Part shown: piece by piece, positions 9,156 to 18,686 of the stretch | Position numbering within the stretch: position 1 is the first letter of the stretch | How the letters are laid out: the number at the start of each line of letters is the position of its first letter | NCBI RefSeq assembly: GCF_000227685.2 | Contig: NZ_CP007029.1 | Span: forward strand, 2,330,501 to 2,394,500 | Direction of reading: 5' to 3' | DNA: 64,000 nt | Source: Thioalkalivibrio paradoxus ARh 1 | GTDB taxonomy: Bacteria; Pseudomonadota; Gammaproteobacteria; Ectothiorhodospirales; Ectothiorhodospiraceae | Position numbers and translations under genes: made by a program | The notes under the pieces: model-generated | Told to the model about the DNA's origin: nothing | The model's input: the letters and a program-made list of their open reading frames with translations, nothing else | Databases searched by the model: none

Positions 9156-10277
9156 CTACCCGCCCGCGCGGATTGCCCGGCCTTGCTCGTCGAACCAATA
9201 CAGGCTGTCGGACTTCGTCGCGAGCGTGACCGTCTGGCCCGGTTCCGGTGTCGCCGTGCCGGACAGTCGCGCCGCGACCGCCCCCTCAGTGGGACCGATT
9301 CCGCCAGGGAGCGCATCGACCACCCGGTCCCCGGTATCGACATAGACGATGCGTTCGTGGCCGAGCACCTCGACCGCACGTACCAGACCCTGCAGCCGCA
9401 CATCCCGATCGCTGGACCCGCTGTCCAGATCGAGATCCTCCGGCCGCAGCCCGGCGTAACGCGCCCGCTCCGGGATGCCCCGGGCCGGGGTATTCCAGCG
9501 GCCGCCGAGCCGCAACGCGCGCCCCCCTGCGCGTACCTCGATCCCGGGTTCGAACAGGTTCATCGGCGGGCTGCCGAGGAAACCCGCGACGAACAGGTTC
9601 TCGGGGTTCCGGTAGAGGTCGGCAGGCGTACCGAGCTGTTGCATGACCCCGTCGCGCAGCACCGCGACGCGGTCGCCGAGCGTCATCGCTTCGACCTGGT
9701 CGTGGGTGACGTACAGCGTGGTGACCCCGAGCCGGCGCTGCAGCGCCGCGATCTCCGCCCGGATCTGCACTCGCAGCCGGGCGTCGAGGTTGGACAGCGG
9801 CTCGTCCATCAGGAACACGTCGGGCTCGCGCACGATTGCGCGCCCCATCGCCACCCGCTGCCGCTGCCCGCCGGAGAGTTCTGCCGGACGCTTGTCCAAC
9901 AGCTCCTCCAGCCCCAGCACCCGCGCCGCCTCGAGCACGCGGCGCTCGCGCTCGCTCCGGCGCAGCGCGCGCATATGCAGCGGGAACTCCAGGTTGCCGC
10001 GCACCGTCTTGTGCGGGTACAGCGCGTAGTTCTGGAACACCATCGCGACATTGCGGGCCCCCGGGCCCAGCGCGTCGACCGCGCGCCCGCCGATCCGAAT
10101 GGCGCCGCCAGTCGCAGGCTCCAGCCCCGCGAGCAGGCGCAGCAGCGTCGACTTGCCGCAACCGGAGGGCCCGAGCAGTACCAGCAATTCGCCGTCCCGC
10201 ACCTGCAGATCGAAGCCGGGAATCACCGTTCGGTCCCCGAAGACCTTTTGTACGTTGCTGAACTCGACTTCCGCCAT
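9156..10277 (-). CDS. Sugar-type ABC importer, ATP-binding protein (MalK/UgpC-like)
   Basis: 373-residue ATPase that powers the importer encoded by the next three genes. It has Walker A GPSGCGKST at residues 36-44, the ABC signature LSGGQRQR near residue 135, Walker B FLMDEPLSNLD, and the H-loop VTHDQVEAMTLGDR. The ~130-residue C-terminal OB/TOBE extension is typical of CUT1-family ATPases such as MalK, UgpC and MsmX, which accept oligosaccharides or glycerol-3-phosphate. ATG at 10277. Last gene of the four-gene minus-strand operon, 29 bp after the permease gene. Confidence 0.93.
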   Translation of the reverse strand: MAEVEFSNVQKVFGDRTVIPGFDLQVRDGELLVLLGPSGCGKSTLLRLLAGLEPATGGAIRIGGRAVDALGPGARNVAMVFQNYALYPHKTVRGNLEFPLHMRALRRSERERRVLEAARVLGLEELLDKRPAELSGGQRQRVAMGRAIVREPDVFLMDEPLSNLDARLRVQIRAEIAALQRRLGVTTLYVTHDQVEAMTLGDRVAVLRDGVMQQLGTPADLYRNPENLFVAGFLGSPPMNLFEPGIEVRAGGRALRLGGRWNTPARGIPERARYAGLRPEDLDLDSGSSDRDVRLQGLVRAVEVLGHERIVYVDTGDRVVDALPGGIGPTEGAVAARLSGTATPEPGQTVTLATKSDSLYWFDEQGRAIRAGG

Positions 10278-10306
10278 CCGTTCTCCGCTGCCCTCCGGCA
10301 CGGCCC

Positions 10307-11140
10307 TCAGCCCTTCACCCCGGTGGACGCGACTCCGCGAACGAACCAGCGCTGGAACACGACGAACACGATCACCACCGGCAGCACCATCAATACGCCG
10401 AACGCCATGATATCGCCCCATTGCAGCGGCGGCAGGGTGTGGAAGCTCGCAATCCCCAGCGGCAGCGGTCGCACCGCCTCCGAGGTGGTCATCAGCAGCG
10501 GCCACAGGTACATGCCCCAATGGAACAGGAACAGCACGATCGCCACGCTGGCGAAGGCCGCCTTCGCGTTCGGCAGAACGATCGCGAAGAAGGTCCGCAG
10601 CACCCCGGCGCCGTCGACGCGGGCCGCCTCTTCCAGCTCCCGCGGCAGGCCCAGGAAGAAGCTGTAGAACAGGAAGATCGCGAGCGGATTGGCAACGAAC
10701 GGGATCGCCTGCACCAGCCAATCGTCGCGCCAGCCCAGCCATGACAGCTGGTAGAACAGCGGGATCGCCACCGCCTCGAACGGGATCACCAGCACCGCCA
10801 GCACCAGTCCCAGCATCGCGTTGCGCCCCCACCAGCGCAGGCGCGCGAGCGCGTAGCCGGCAAAGGCGTTCACCACCAGCCCCAGCCCGACGATCAGTCC
10901 GTTCACGATCAGCGAGCTGGCGAGATACAGCTCGAACGGCACCCGCTCGAACACCGCGCGGTAGTTGTCGAGGCCGACCGTATCCGGGAAGAACGCGCGC
11001 AGGGTACCCGCCTCGGCCAGCACCCGCTCGTTCGGCTTCAGGCTGCCGACCAGCATGAACAACACGGGCGCCAGAAACAGCAGCGTGAACGCCAGCAGCA
11101 GCGTGTAAGCCAGCAGCGCGCGCAGCCCGGCCCGGCGCAT
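10307..11140 (-). CDS. Sugar-type ABC importer permease (MalG/UgpE-like)
   Basis: 277-residue inner-membrane permease with about six transmembrane helices. It has the CUT1 permease EAA loop (LPRELEEAARVDGAGVLRTF) that docks on the ATPase, and the C-terminal motif FVRGVASTGVKG of MalG/UgpE-type subunits. The ATG at 11140 overlaps the stop codon of the preceding permease gene by one base (TGATG), implying translational coupling. Substrate not deducible; CUT1 systems carry di- and oligosaccharides or polyol phosphates. Confidence 0.93.
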   Translation of the reverse strand: MRRAGLRALLAYTLLLAFTLLFLAPVLFMLVGSLKPNERVLAEAGTLRAFFPDTVGLDNYRAVFERVPFELYLASSLIVNGLIVGLGLVVNAFAGYALARLRWWGRNAMLGLVLAVLVIPFEAVAIPLFYQLSWLGWRDDWLVQAIPFVANPLAIFLFYSFFLGLPRELEEAARVDGAGVLRTFFAIVLPNAKAAFASVAIVLFLFHWGMYLWPLLMTTSEAVRPLPLGIASFHTLPPLQWGDIMAFGVLMVLPVVIVFVVFQRWFVRGVASTGVKG

Positions 11141-12036
11141 CACGCAATCTCTCCACGCTGGCGGAGCAGCCGCCGCTGGATCAGCGCGATCCCCAGGATC
11201 ACCAGGAAGAACACGACGCTCATCGCCGCGCCCATCGCCACGTGCCCCTGGTCGAACGCGGTGCGGACCATCTCGTGGATCACCGTATTCGACGCCTCCT
11301 GCGGCCCGCCCCGGGTCATGATCCGGACCTGGTCGAACACCCGAAACGATAGGATGGTGGTCACGATCACCACGAACACCAGCGGGTTGCGCAGCCCCGG
11401 CAGCGTCACATGCAGGAACTGGCGCCAGCGGCTCGCGCCGTCGACTGCAGCGGCCTCGTAGAGCTGGCGCGGGATCGCCTGCAGGCCGGCCAGCAGCACG
11501 ACCATCTGGAATCCAGCGCCCTGCCAAATCGACGTCAGCATCACCGCCGGCAATGCCCAGAACGGGTCGTTCAGGAAATCGCGGGGTTCCCAGGCACCCA
11601 GCGTCAGCAACCCCAGTGCCGCATTGAGCAGGCCGTCCGGCCCCGGGGCAAAGATCAGCACCCAGACCACCGCGACCAGCGACAACGGGAACACCACCGG
11701 CAGAAAGAACAGCGTCCGGAACACCGCGCGGCCAGCCAGCGGCCGGTTCAGCAGCAGCGCCAACCCCAGTCCCAGCGCCGTCTGCACCGGCACCACGACC
11801 AACGCGAACAGCAGGTTGTTCAGCAACGCCCTCAGCAGCCCGGTTTCGCTGAATGCCAGCGCGTAATTCGAGAACCCGACGAACTCCAGCGGCAGCGGGG
11901 ACGCCATCCGCAGGTTGCTGAACGACAGCACCACTGCGAGGCCGAACGGCAGCAGCAGGAACAGCAGCAGGCCGGCCAGTGCCGGTGTCATCAGCAACCA
12001 GGCGGCAGTCGCCTCGCCCGGATGCCGGCGGCTCAT
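11140..12036 (-). CDS. Sugar-type ABC importer permease (MalF/UgpA-like)
   Basis: 298-residue permease, partner of the MalG-like subunit. Six hydrophobic segments are visible, with an EAA loop (IPRQLYEAAAVDGASRW) and the N-terminal LLMTPALAGLLLFLLLPF helix typical of the MalF/UgpA family. Its ATG overlaps the stop of the substrate-binding protein gene by four bases (ATGA). The gene order binding protein, MalF-like, MalG-like, ATPase is standard for CUT1 importers. Confidence 0.93.
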   Translation of the reverse strand: MSRRHPGEATAAWLLMTPALAGLLLFLLLPFGLAVVLSFSNLRMASPLPLEFVGFSNYALAFSETGLLRALLNNLLFALVVVPVQTALGLGLALLLNRPLAGRAVFRTLFFLPVVFPLSLVAVVWVLIFAPGPDGLLNAALGLLTLGAWEPRDFLNDPFWALPAVMLTSIWQGAGFQMVVLLAGLQAIPRQLYEAAAVDGASRWRQFLHVTLPGLRNPLVFVVIVTTILSFRVFDQVRIMTRGGPQEASNTVIHEMVRTAFDQGHVAMGAAMSVVFFLVILGIALIQRRLLRQRGEIA

Positions 12037-13391
12037 CGCGCCGCCTCGGCGACGTCCGGGTAGTGGCGATTGTCGCGAATCTCCCGGTCGATCCGCCGCG
12101 CCGCCCAGCCCAGTGCCTGAACCGGTTCAGCGCCGTGCCGGATATCCTGGAACGCACGCGCAAAGGCATCGCTGATCACCGGGTAGGCCGGTGTTCGCGG
12201 GCGCGGGCGCGCATACCCCTCCTCCAGCTGGCGCGCGAACAGCCGCAACGGGCCACCGGGCCCGTAAGCCTGCGACTTCTGCACCGCGCTTCGGGTCGCG
12301 GGAACGCCGCCGTTCGCCTCGCTCATCGCCAGCACTTCCTCGGGGCGCAACAGGAACGCGATGAACGCCAGCGCCAGCTCAGGATCCCGCGCGCGCCGCG
12401 TAATGCCCCACTGCCAGGATCCCTGCCCGGTCACCATCGTCTCGCCCAGGCGCGGCAGCGGTAGCAGCAGCAGATCGTCGCCGAGCGCCGCGTGGTAGCC
12501 GGGGAAGTTCCAGTGCCCGCCCCAGGCCAGCGCCACCCGCCCTTGGGCAAACGCCGCGTCGTCGAGGTTGGGATCGACGCGGCCGCGCCGGATCCACGAC
12601 TGGACCGCGGCCATCGCCGCGACCGACTCCGGCCCGTCCAGCGTCCCGCTTGCCAGCCCACCCGGTGCTCGATCGACCAGGTCGCCACCGGCCGACTGCA
12701 GCAGCGGCGAGAATGCGTAGCTGAACCATTCGCCGGTGTAATTCAGCTTCAGGTCCAGCACCTGCCCGTCGGGATCGTCATGGGCGAGGTGTTCCAGCAG
12801 CGCGTCGAACTCATCTCCGCTCCAGACGTCGCCGGGGCCGTCGGGAATCCGCGCCCCGGCCGCCTGCAGCCGCGCGCGGTTCCCCCACAGTCCGAGTCCC
12901 GAGTCGAACGTACCGATTCCGTACAGGCCGTCGCGGTAGGTGCCCTGCGCGACGATCGACGGCAGCAGATCCTTGCGCAAACGCTCGGGCAGCCGCTCGT
13001 CCAGCGGCTTCAAATGCCCCTGCCAGGCGTAGCTGTAGAGATACGGGCCGTCGAACTCGAGCAGGTCCGGAAGCCGGCCCGCCAGCGCGGCGGCCTGGAC
13101 CTGGCCGTTGTACGACCCTTCGGGAATCCAGGTCAGGTCCACGCGGACCTCGGGCCGCTCGGCCCGGAAGCGGTCGATCTGCGCTTCCAGCGTGCGCCGT
13201 TCCTCTTCGCGGCCCGCATGGGCCCAGATCTCCAGCGACCGTTGATCGCCCGCAGGCCCGTTCGGCTGCGCGACATCCCCGCCGCACCCGGACAGCAGCG
13301 CGATCAGCCCCAGCGCCACCAGCCACCACGCATGCCGGATGCACCCGCATGGCCAGAGCGAGTTCGCGCGGCGCGTGCCGCAGGTCTGCAC
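12033..13391 (-). CDS. Extracellular solute-binding lipoprotein of the ABC importer (family 1)
   Basis: ~450-residue periplasmic binding protein, first gene of the importer operon. A lipobox is clear: hydrophobic WWLVALGLIALLSGCGG, with the Cys as the acylation site. The mature part shows family-1 features (LEIWAHAGREEERRTLEAQ, ALAFIAFLLRPEEVLAMSEANGG). The start is uncertain: the frame is open to an ATG at 13568, which would put 90 residues before the lipobox and overlap the macro-domain gene. I prefer the GTG at 13391, which leaves a normal basic n-region. Ligand is probably a sugar or polyol phosphate, unproven. Confidence 0.85.
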   Translation of the reverse strand: MQTCGTRRANSLWPCGCIRHAWWLVALGLIALLSGCGGDVAQPNGPAGDQRSLEIWAHAGREEERRTLEAQIDRFRAERPEVRVDLTWIPEGSYNGQVQAAALAGRLPDLLEFDGPYLYSYAWQGHLKPLDERLPERLRKDLLPSIVAQGTYRDGLYGIGTFDSGLGLWGNRARLQAAGARIPDGPGDVWSGDEFDALLEHLAHDDPDGQVLDLKLNYTGEWFSYAFSPLLQSAGGDLVDRAPGGLASGTLDGPESVAAMAAVQSWIRRGRVDPNLDDAAFAQGRVALAWGGHWNFPGYHAALGDDLLLLPLPRLGETMVTGQGSWQWGITRRARDPELALAFIAFLLRPEEVLAMSEANGGVPATRSAVQKSQAYGPGGPLRLFARQLEEGYARPRPRTPAYPVISDAFARAFQDIRHGAEPVQALGWAARRIDREIRDNRHYPDVAEAAR

Positions 13392-13548
13392 GGCCGGCGG
13401 ATCTCCTGTCGCGTGTCCTGTCCCGGCGGTGACGCCCGGACACAGCATCGCCGTTGTCGCGCGCGCCTGCGGCCGTTGCCGATGCGCGGCACCGTGGACC
13501 CGTTTCGGGGCTTCCGGCGCGTTTGCTGACGGCACCACTGCCGCCGTT

Positions 13549-14088
13549 TCAGCCGGCGAGCAAGGCATCGCGCAAACGCTGGTGGATTTCCATCGCCTCC
13601 GGGTCGCGCAGCACGAAGCGCACGCGCTGCACCGATTGCAGCTCGGGCAGCGTGTCGATCACCGTACGCAATGCGATCCGCGCCGCGGGCTCGAGAGGAA
13701 AGCCGAACGCACCGGTGGCAATGGCCGGAAACGCGATACTCCCGGCTCCGGCGTCGTCGGCCTGCTGCAGCGCATTCCGATAGCAGGCCGCCAGCAACTC
13801 CTCCCCGGGTTCATCGCGTCCGAACACCGGCCCGAGGCAGTGGACGACATGGCGGTTCGGCAAGTCGTGCCCACCGGTGATCACCGCCTGTCCGGGCGCG
13901 ATCGGCGCAAGGGGGCGGCATTCCTGGTCCAGCCCGGGACCTGCGGCACGGTGAATCGCACCCGCAACGCCACCGCCCGGGCGCAGCTGGGCGTTGGCGG
14001 CGTTCACGATCGCATCCATGTCCAGCTGCCGGGTGATGTCCCCCACGATGCACTCGATGCTGCGGGCGGGAATAATCCTGGTCGTCAT
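13549..14088 (-). CDS. Macro domain protein (O-acetyl-ADP-ribose deacetylase-like)
   Basis: 179-residue single macro domain, similar in length and motifs to YmdB/MacroD enzymes that hydrolyse O-acetyl-ADP-ribose or mono-ADP-ribosylated proteins. The substrate-binding motifs are visible: IVGDITRQLDMDAIVNAAN (Asp17, Asn29, Asn32), the glycine-rich loop LRPGGGVAGAIHRAAG, and the phosphate loop FPAIATGAFGFP. ATG at 14088. It reads towards the ABC importer genes but is separated from the likely start of the first one by over 150 bp, so it may be its own unit. Confidence 0.93.
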   Translation of the reverse strand: MTTRIIPARSIECIVGDITRQLDMDAIVNAANAQLRPGGGVAGAIHRAAGPGLDQECRPLAPIAPGQAVITGGHDLPNRHVVHCLGPVFGRDEPGEELLAACYRNALQQADDAGAGSIAFPAIATGAFGFPLEPAARIALRTVIDTLPELQSVQRVRFVLRDPEAMEIHQRLRDALLAG

Positions 14089-14346
14089 CGGCGTTTCCTC
14101 GGCCAGAAGATGTCGCCGTCGGCGGACGGCACGGGTTCAGTCCTCCGCGAAGATAGTCAATCGCCCGTTCGCGTGTCACGCGACCCGGCCGCGGGCACAC
14201 GGCCGGTGCGCTCCCTCGCGGCGTCTACGCACAACGTATCCGAATGGTGTACCGAAGGATCGAACGGCCGTCCACCGCCCGCCCGTCGGTTGACCGCAGC
14301 GGCGGGGCGACCGCTAGAATGGCTTAATCTCAGCAGGAGCCAGGCG

Positions 14347-15042
14347 ATGAAGACAGTAGTGGTAACCGGCTGCAGCCGGGGGATCGGGCTCGAATTCGTG
14401 CGGCAGCTGCTGGCGCGCGGGGACCGGGTGTTCGCGGGCGTGCGCAAGCCCGAAACCGCGTCAGAACTGACGGCATTGGCGGCGGCCGAGCCGGAGCAGC
14501 TGACGGTGCTGCCGCTGGACGTCACCCAGGCCGCCCACCGCGCCAATCTGGCGGCCACGCTGGGTGACCGGGGGATCGACTTGCTGATCGCGAACGCCGG
14601 CGTCTATGGCCCGGTGCCGGACCGGCTCGGGCAAACCGACGAGGACGGCTGGCTCGAGACCTTCCGCGTCAACGCGATCGCACCGCGCCAGCTGGTCGAG
14701 ACACTGCTGCCACAGTTGCGCGCGGGGAACCGCCCGTGCATTGCGCTGCTGAGTTCCAAGATGGGTTCGATGGGCGACAACGGTTCCGGCGGCGCCTACA
14801 TCTACCGTTCGTCCAAGGCCGCACTCAATGCAGTTGGAGTCAGCCTCGCCCGGGACCTCGCGGACCAGGGAATCCTGACCCTCGTGCTGCATCCCGGCTG
14901 GGTGCTCACCGACATGGGCGGCCCCAACGCCGAGATCACGGTATCCGAATCGGTTGCGCAGATGCTGGCCACCCTGGACCGCGCATCGTCGGCCGACAAC
15001 GGACGCTTCATCGATATCGACGGCAGCACGATCCCCTGGTAG
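14347..15042 (+). CDS. Short-chain dehydrogenase/reductase family oxidoreductase
   Basis: 231-residue NAD(P)-dependent SDR. The cofactor motif TGCSRGIG occupies residues 7-14, NAG is at 83-85, and the catalytic Ser136/137, Tyr153 and Lys157 (YRSSK) are all present. It resembles the C-factor/sniffer-like SDR subgroup, which lacks a defined substrate. An AGGAG ribosome-binding site lies about eight bases before the ATG. Isolated and divergent from the macro-domain gene, with 258 bp between them. Confidence 0.92.
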   Translation: MKTVVVTGCSRGIGLEFVRQLLARGDRVFAGVRKPETASELTALAAAEPEQLTVLPLDVTQAAHRANLAATLGDRGIDLLIANAGVYGPVPDRLGQTDEDGWLETFRVNAIAPRQLVETLLPQLRAGNRPCIALLSSKMGSMGDNGSGGAYIYRSSKAALNAVGVSLARDLADQGILTLVLHPGWVLTDMGGPNAEITVSESVAQMLATLDRASSADNGRFIDIDGSTIPW

Positions 15043-15082
15043 CGCCGATCCCGGCCAGCCGCACCTGCGGCTGTGCCGCGAC

Positions 15083-15955
15083 CTATACCGCCAGCCCGCT
15101 GTCGGGTCTCGGGTCGACACGCGGAGTCTGCGGGTCCGGCACCTCGGTCGACAGTTCGATCTCGACGGTGTCACCCTGCTGCCAGTACCGCAGTTGCGCA
15201 TTCTCGCCGGACGGGGTCTGACGGACGAGTTCCAGGAAGTCCATGGGCGCCTCTGGGACCTCGCCGTTGACTTCCAGAATCAGCGCGCCGGGTTCCAGCC
15301 CCTTCGCCGCGGCCTCGCCCGCCACGCGGCTGACCAGCAACCCCGGCAGGTCGGGCAACTCCAGCGCCTCGCGCAGATCGGGCGTGACCGCGCCGACGGT
15401 GATGCCCAGCGCCGTGACCACCGGGTCGTCGGGCAGCGCCTCGAACCCGCGTCCCCGCGTCGCCACCAATACATCCGGCGCTACCAGGATCTGCGCGCCG
15501 GTGCGAACCGCAAGCGCCAGCGCGTCGCTGGGGCGGCTGTCGACGTAGACCAGTTCGTCCCGGTGTTCCAGTTTCAGCTCCAGCAACCCGATGTAGGTGC
15601 TGCCGACCAGGGCATCGACCATCACCCGCTGCACCGATCCCCCCGCCGAGCGGATCACGTCGGTCAACAGGTCGTGGGTCATCGGCCTGGGCACGGGAAC
15701 CTCCCGCAGCGCCATCAGAATCGCCAGCGCCTCGTTCGGTCCGATGCTGATCGGCACCACGTCGCCGGAGCGGGGTTCGCGCAGCAGCACCACCGGGGAT
15801 CCGCTGATGCTCTCGACACCGACGGTCGCCAGTTCCACCGGGATCATTTCCTCCAGCGGAACCTCGGGTTCGCGGGCGAATGCCTGAGACTGCACTGCCA
15901 ACTGCACCAGCAGAAGCGCCACCGCGATCGCCCAGCCTCGTAGCGGGAACATCAT
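15083..15955 (-). CDS. Bifunctional nuclease (DUF151) domain protein with C-terminal PDZ domain
   Basis: 290-residue exported protein. The N-terminus (MMFPLRGWAIAVALLLVQLA) looks like a signal peptide or anchor. Residues ~35-175 match the bifunctional nuclease (BFN/DUF151) family: VVLLREPRSGDVVPISIGPNEA, and VYVDSRPSDALALAVRTGA with the conserved DSRPSDA motif. Residues ~195-280 look like a PDZ domain (LPGLLVSRVAGEAAAKGLEPG). The combination suggests an envelope protein rather than a cytosolic nuclease. ATG at 15955 is preceded by CGAGGTG; the open frame upstream has no homology. Confidence 0.85.
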   Translation of the reverse strand: MMFPLRGWAIAVALLLVQLAVQSQAFAREPEVPLEEMIPVELATVGVESISGSPVVLLREPRSGDVVPISIGPNEALAILMALREVPVPRPMTHDLLTDVIRSAGGSVQRVMVDALVGSTYIGLLELKLEHRDELVYVDSRPSDALALAVRTGAQILVAPDVLVATRGRGFEALPDDPVVTALGITVGAVTPDLREALELPDLPGLLVSRVAGEAAAKGLEPGALILEVNGEVPEAPMDFLELVRQTPSGENAQLRYWQQGDTVEIELSTEVPDPQTPRVDPRPDSGLAV

Positions 15956-16033
15956 CGTCACCTCGGGATTCGGTTGTAGGTTTTTGAGTTGCGACCGGCC
16001 TGCCATCGTTTCGTTCAGGGGCGGCCGGCCGGG

Positions 16034-16261
16034 TTACATTCCGCTCCCGAAGGTCGAGAAGGCCTGGCTCGCCACCACCCAGAGCAGGTACCCACCGTAC
16101 GCGACCAGCATGGCCGCCGCCAGGATGCTGATCGGCCGGATACCACGCGGTTCGGGTACCGGCTCGCCGAGGTTGCGCAGGCGCCGCTCGCGCAGGAACT
16201 GCCGCAGCCTCCACCAGGCAAAGGCGATCAGCACGGCCAGGGTCACGATTTTCCAGAACAT
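16034..16261 (-). CDS. Small two-helix membrane protein, function unknown
   Basis: 75 residues with two predicted transmembrane helices (FWKIVTLAVLIAFAWWRL and ISILAAAMLVAYGGYLLWVV) separated by a basic loop rich in Arg. Positively charged loop between helices suggests both ends face the periplasm. It sits 30 bp downstream of the YheT-like hydrolase gene on the same strand and may be co-transcribed with it. No family recognised. Confidence 0.65.
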   Translation of the reverse strand: MFWKIVTLAVLIAFAWWRLRQFLRERRLRNLGEPVPEPRGIRPISILAAAMLVAYGGYLLWVVASQAFSTFGSGM

Positions 16262-16291
16262 CCGAATCAGCTCTCTTGGGAAAGTGGGCGG

Positions 16292-17272
16292 TCATCGCCG
16301 ATCATGGTCGCGCTGCAGGTGCTGCGACAGAAATGCAGGGATCCGCCGGGCCAGGTACCGCCGCCCCGCTCGTTCCAGGAACCCCACATGCCCACCGCTC
16401 CGGTGGCATTCCAGCACGACCTGCTCGGGCAGATCTTCAGGGGCAGGCAGGCCATCGGGCGTCATGAACGGATCGTTGGCCGCATGGATCAGCAGCGTGG
16501 GCACCCGGATATCCCCGAGCACGTGGATGCTGCTGGCCCGTTCGTAGTAGTCGTCGGCGTCGGCGAATCCATGAATCGGGGCGGTGATGCGGGCATCAAA
16601 CTGCCGGAAGCTGCGCATTTCGTCCAGCCCGCTGCAAAGATCGAGACGCGCGAGCACCCGGCACTTCCTGCGCCACTGCCGTTTCATCTCCTCCAGAATG
16701 CGGCGCTGGTACAGGCGCGCCACGCCGCGGTTCAAACAGCGCTCCGCGATAGGCAGCCGGTACGGCACCGAGACCGCCACCGCGCAATCGAGCAATGTCT
16801 CGCCACCATCGCGCGCCAGCGCGTGGAGCAGCGCACTTCCCCCCAGGGACACGCCCACCGCGGCCACCAGCCTGCGCGGATACCGGCGGCGCAATTGCAT
16901 CACCACCTCCCGGGGGTCGTCCGCCTCGGCCATGTGGTAGCCGCGCAGCTTGCGGTTCGGTTCGCCGCCCGCGCCACGGAAGTGCATTACGCCGGCCCAG
17001 AAGCCGTGGGCGTGCAGCGCCCGCAGCAGCGATACCGCGTAGGCCGAACGGCTGCTTCCGCCCAGACCATGTAGCAACAGCACGACCGGTCCGCCCGGAT
17101 CCGGCGCCCAGTCCAGCGACAGGAAATCGTCGTCCGGCAGCGTGATACGTTCCCTGCGCAGCATCGGCCGTCGCTTCCAGAGGGACAGGTTGGGGACGAT
17201 CGTTTGCAAATGCGCGCCAGGCAACCACCAGGCTGGACGGAAGGGGCGTTCCGAATCCACTGGCCTCACCAT
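16292..17272 (-). CDS. Alpha/beta-fold hydrolase, YheT family
   Basis: 326-residue hydrolase of the YheT/ABHD group. Family features: N-terminal WWLPGAHLQTIVPNL, oxyanion region LLLHGLGGSSRSAY, nucleophile Ser142 in GVSLGGSAL, an Asp in HAANDPFMTPD and the catalytic His in GGHVGFLER. Substrates of bacterial YheT proteins are unsettled (esterase or lipase-like). The ATG at 17272 matches the family N-terminus; a longer open frame exists upstream without similarity. Confidence 0.92.
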   Translation of the reverse strand: MVRPVDSERPFRPAWWLPGAHLQTIVPNLSLWKRRPMLRRERITLPDDDFLSLDWAPDPGGPVVLLLHGLGGSSRSAYAVSLLRALHAHGFWAGVMHFRGAGGEPNRKLRGYHMAEADDPREVVMQLRRRYPRRLVAAVGVSLGGSALLHALARDGGETLLDCAVAVSVPYRLPIAERCLNRGVARLYQRRILEEMKRQWRRKCRVLARLDLCSGLDEMRSFRQFDARITAPIHGFADADDYYERASSIHVLGDIRVPTLLIHAANDPFMTPDGLPAPEDLPEQVVLECHRSGGHVGFLERAGRRYLARRIPAFLSQHLQRDHDRR

Positions 17273-17432
17273 GCCACGGCTCCGCTGTCCGGCCGGCCGG
17301 CGCCGGCGAGCATCATGTCGGCCAGCGTCCGATCCAGACACGCGCCGCAGAAGACCCGCCCGTGCCCGCTCTGGTGCCGGAGATCGACGCCCGCGTCACG
17401 GGCTTCGCCCTGCCGGTCGATCCGCAACGCAC

Positions 17433-18560
17433 TCAACGGTACTGGCGCAGGTACCACCACTCGAACGCGCGCTTGGCCCAGTGGAACATCGGGGTGGCCG
17501 GCAGGATCACGCTACGCTTCTCGGTGCGCTTGACCAGGATCCCGCTGGAACGGGTGTCGACGATGCAGATCAGTTCGGTCTTGTAGGTCTGGCTGGGCGC
17601 CTTGCCGGCAAACTCGCCGAGCAGGTTCGCCACCGCCGCCTCGGCCTGCAGGTCGGCCATGTGCGCCTGCTTCGGCAGCCAGTCCGGCCCGGGGAAACTG
17701 CCCGAGTCCCCCGCCACATAGACCTTGTCCTGCCCTACCACCTGGCAGAACTCGTTCGCCTGCAACAGCCCGCCTTCCGAGCGCGGGAGCTCGGTATCGT
17801 CGAACCAGGCATTGCCGGTCATGCCGGGCATGAACACGATCAGGTCGGCGCCGAACTCGCCGCCCTCGGTGATCACCTTGTCCGCCTCGAAAGCCTTCAG
17901 CTTGTGGCCGAGGTGGGTCTCGATGTCGCGGCGCTTCATCTCCTTCAGCAAACCTTCCACCGCCTTCGGCCCGAGCCGGTTTCCGGGTTTCGGTGCGGGC
18001 GTGAAGAATACGAGCTTGAACCGGTCCCGGTCGCCCCGCTTGCGCAGGTGCTGGTCGATCCCGAACATGAATTCGAATACCGGGCCGCCGCGCATCGCCG
18101 AGGGCTCCTTCGGATTTCCCGCGAAACCGAAGGCGATCGTGCCCCCCTGCATCGCGGCGATGCGATCACGGATCGCGACCGCCGCCGGCACCCCTTCGCA
18201 GGGGGTAATCGAATGCTCGATGCCCGGGAGCTTCTTCAGAAAACGCCCGCCCGAGGCGATCACCAGCCCGTCGTTCGGTACCTCGCCGGCATCGGTGATC
18301 ACCACCCGGCCGCCGTCGCGCAGACCGGTGGCCGAGGCCTGGTGGTAGTTCACGCCCATACGCCTGAAGAAGGGATTCAGGTCCACGACCACGTCCTCGG
18401 GCCGGCGCAGGCCGGTGGGAATCCAGATCGTGCTCGGGTAATAAACAAGTTCCGGCTTCGGGGCGATCACGTCGATCGTCAGGTCACGGTCGGCCGCGCG
18501 CAGCTTCCGGACAGCGGTCAGGGCACCGAACCCGGCGCCGATCACGGTGATACGGGTCAT
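17433..18560 (-). CDS. SQR-like FAD-dependent oxidoreductase (sulfide:quinone reductase family)
   Basis: 375-residue flavoprotein. It has the N-terminal FAD site VIGAGFGALTAVRKLR, and the FAD-closing motif VYVAGDSGSF. The overall layout, including PELVYYPSTIWIPTGLR, follows the sulfide:quinone reductase family rather than disulfide reductases. Three cysteines are candidates for the redox/sulfane site (in ITPCEGVP, NEFCQVV and LICIVDT). The C-terminal HWAKRAFEWWYLRQYR is amphipathic and basic, as in SQRs that bind the membrane surface. It probably oxidises sulfide or a related sulfur compound and passes electrons to quinone; the exact SQR type is not assignable by eye. Confidence 0.8.
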   Translation of the reverse strand: MTRITVIGAGFGALTAVRKLRAADRDLTIDVIAPKPELVYYPSTIWIPTGLRRPEDVVVDLNPFFRRMGVNYHQASATGLRDGGRVVITDAGEVPNDGLVIASGGRFLKKLPGIEHSITPCEGVPAAVAIRDRIAAMQGGTIAFGFAGNPKEPSAMRGGPVFEFMFGIDQHLRKRGDRDRFKLVFFTPAPKPGNRLGPKAVEGLLKEMKRRDIETHLGHKLKAFEADKVITEGGEFGADLIVFMPGMTGNAWFDDTELPRSEGGLLQANEFCQVVGQDKVYVAGDSGSFPGPDWLPKQAHMADLQAEAAVANLLGEFAGKAPSQTYKTELICIVDTRSSGILVKRTEKRSVILPATPMFHWAKRAFEWWYLRQYR

Positions 18561-18686
18561 CAGCAGGATTCCTTAATATCGGGCATGCCCCATTGTATGG
18601 GGTCCCATGCACGCGGGGCCAATTCCCGATCGACGCCAAACGGCTGATTCGCACGTGTTCCAGGTGTACCCGCCCCCGCGTCAGGT

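Noticed and set aside
13392-13568. Longer start for the solute-binding protein at ATG 13568
   Set aside because: Would place ~90 residues before the lipobox and overlap the macro-domain gene; an internal GTG gives a normal lipoprotein signal.
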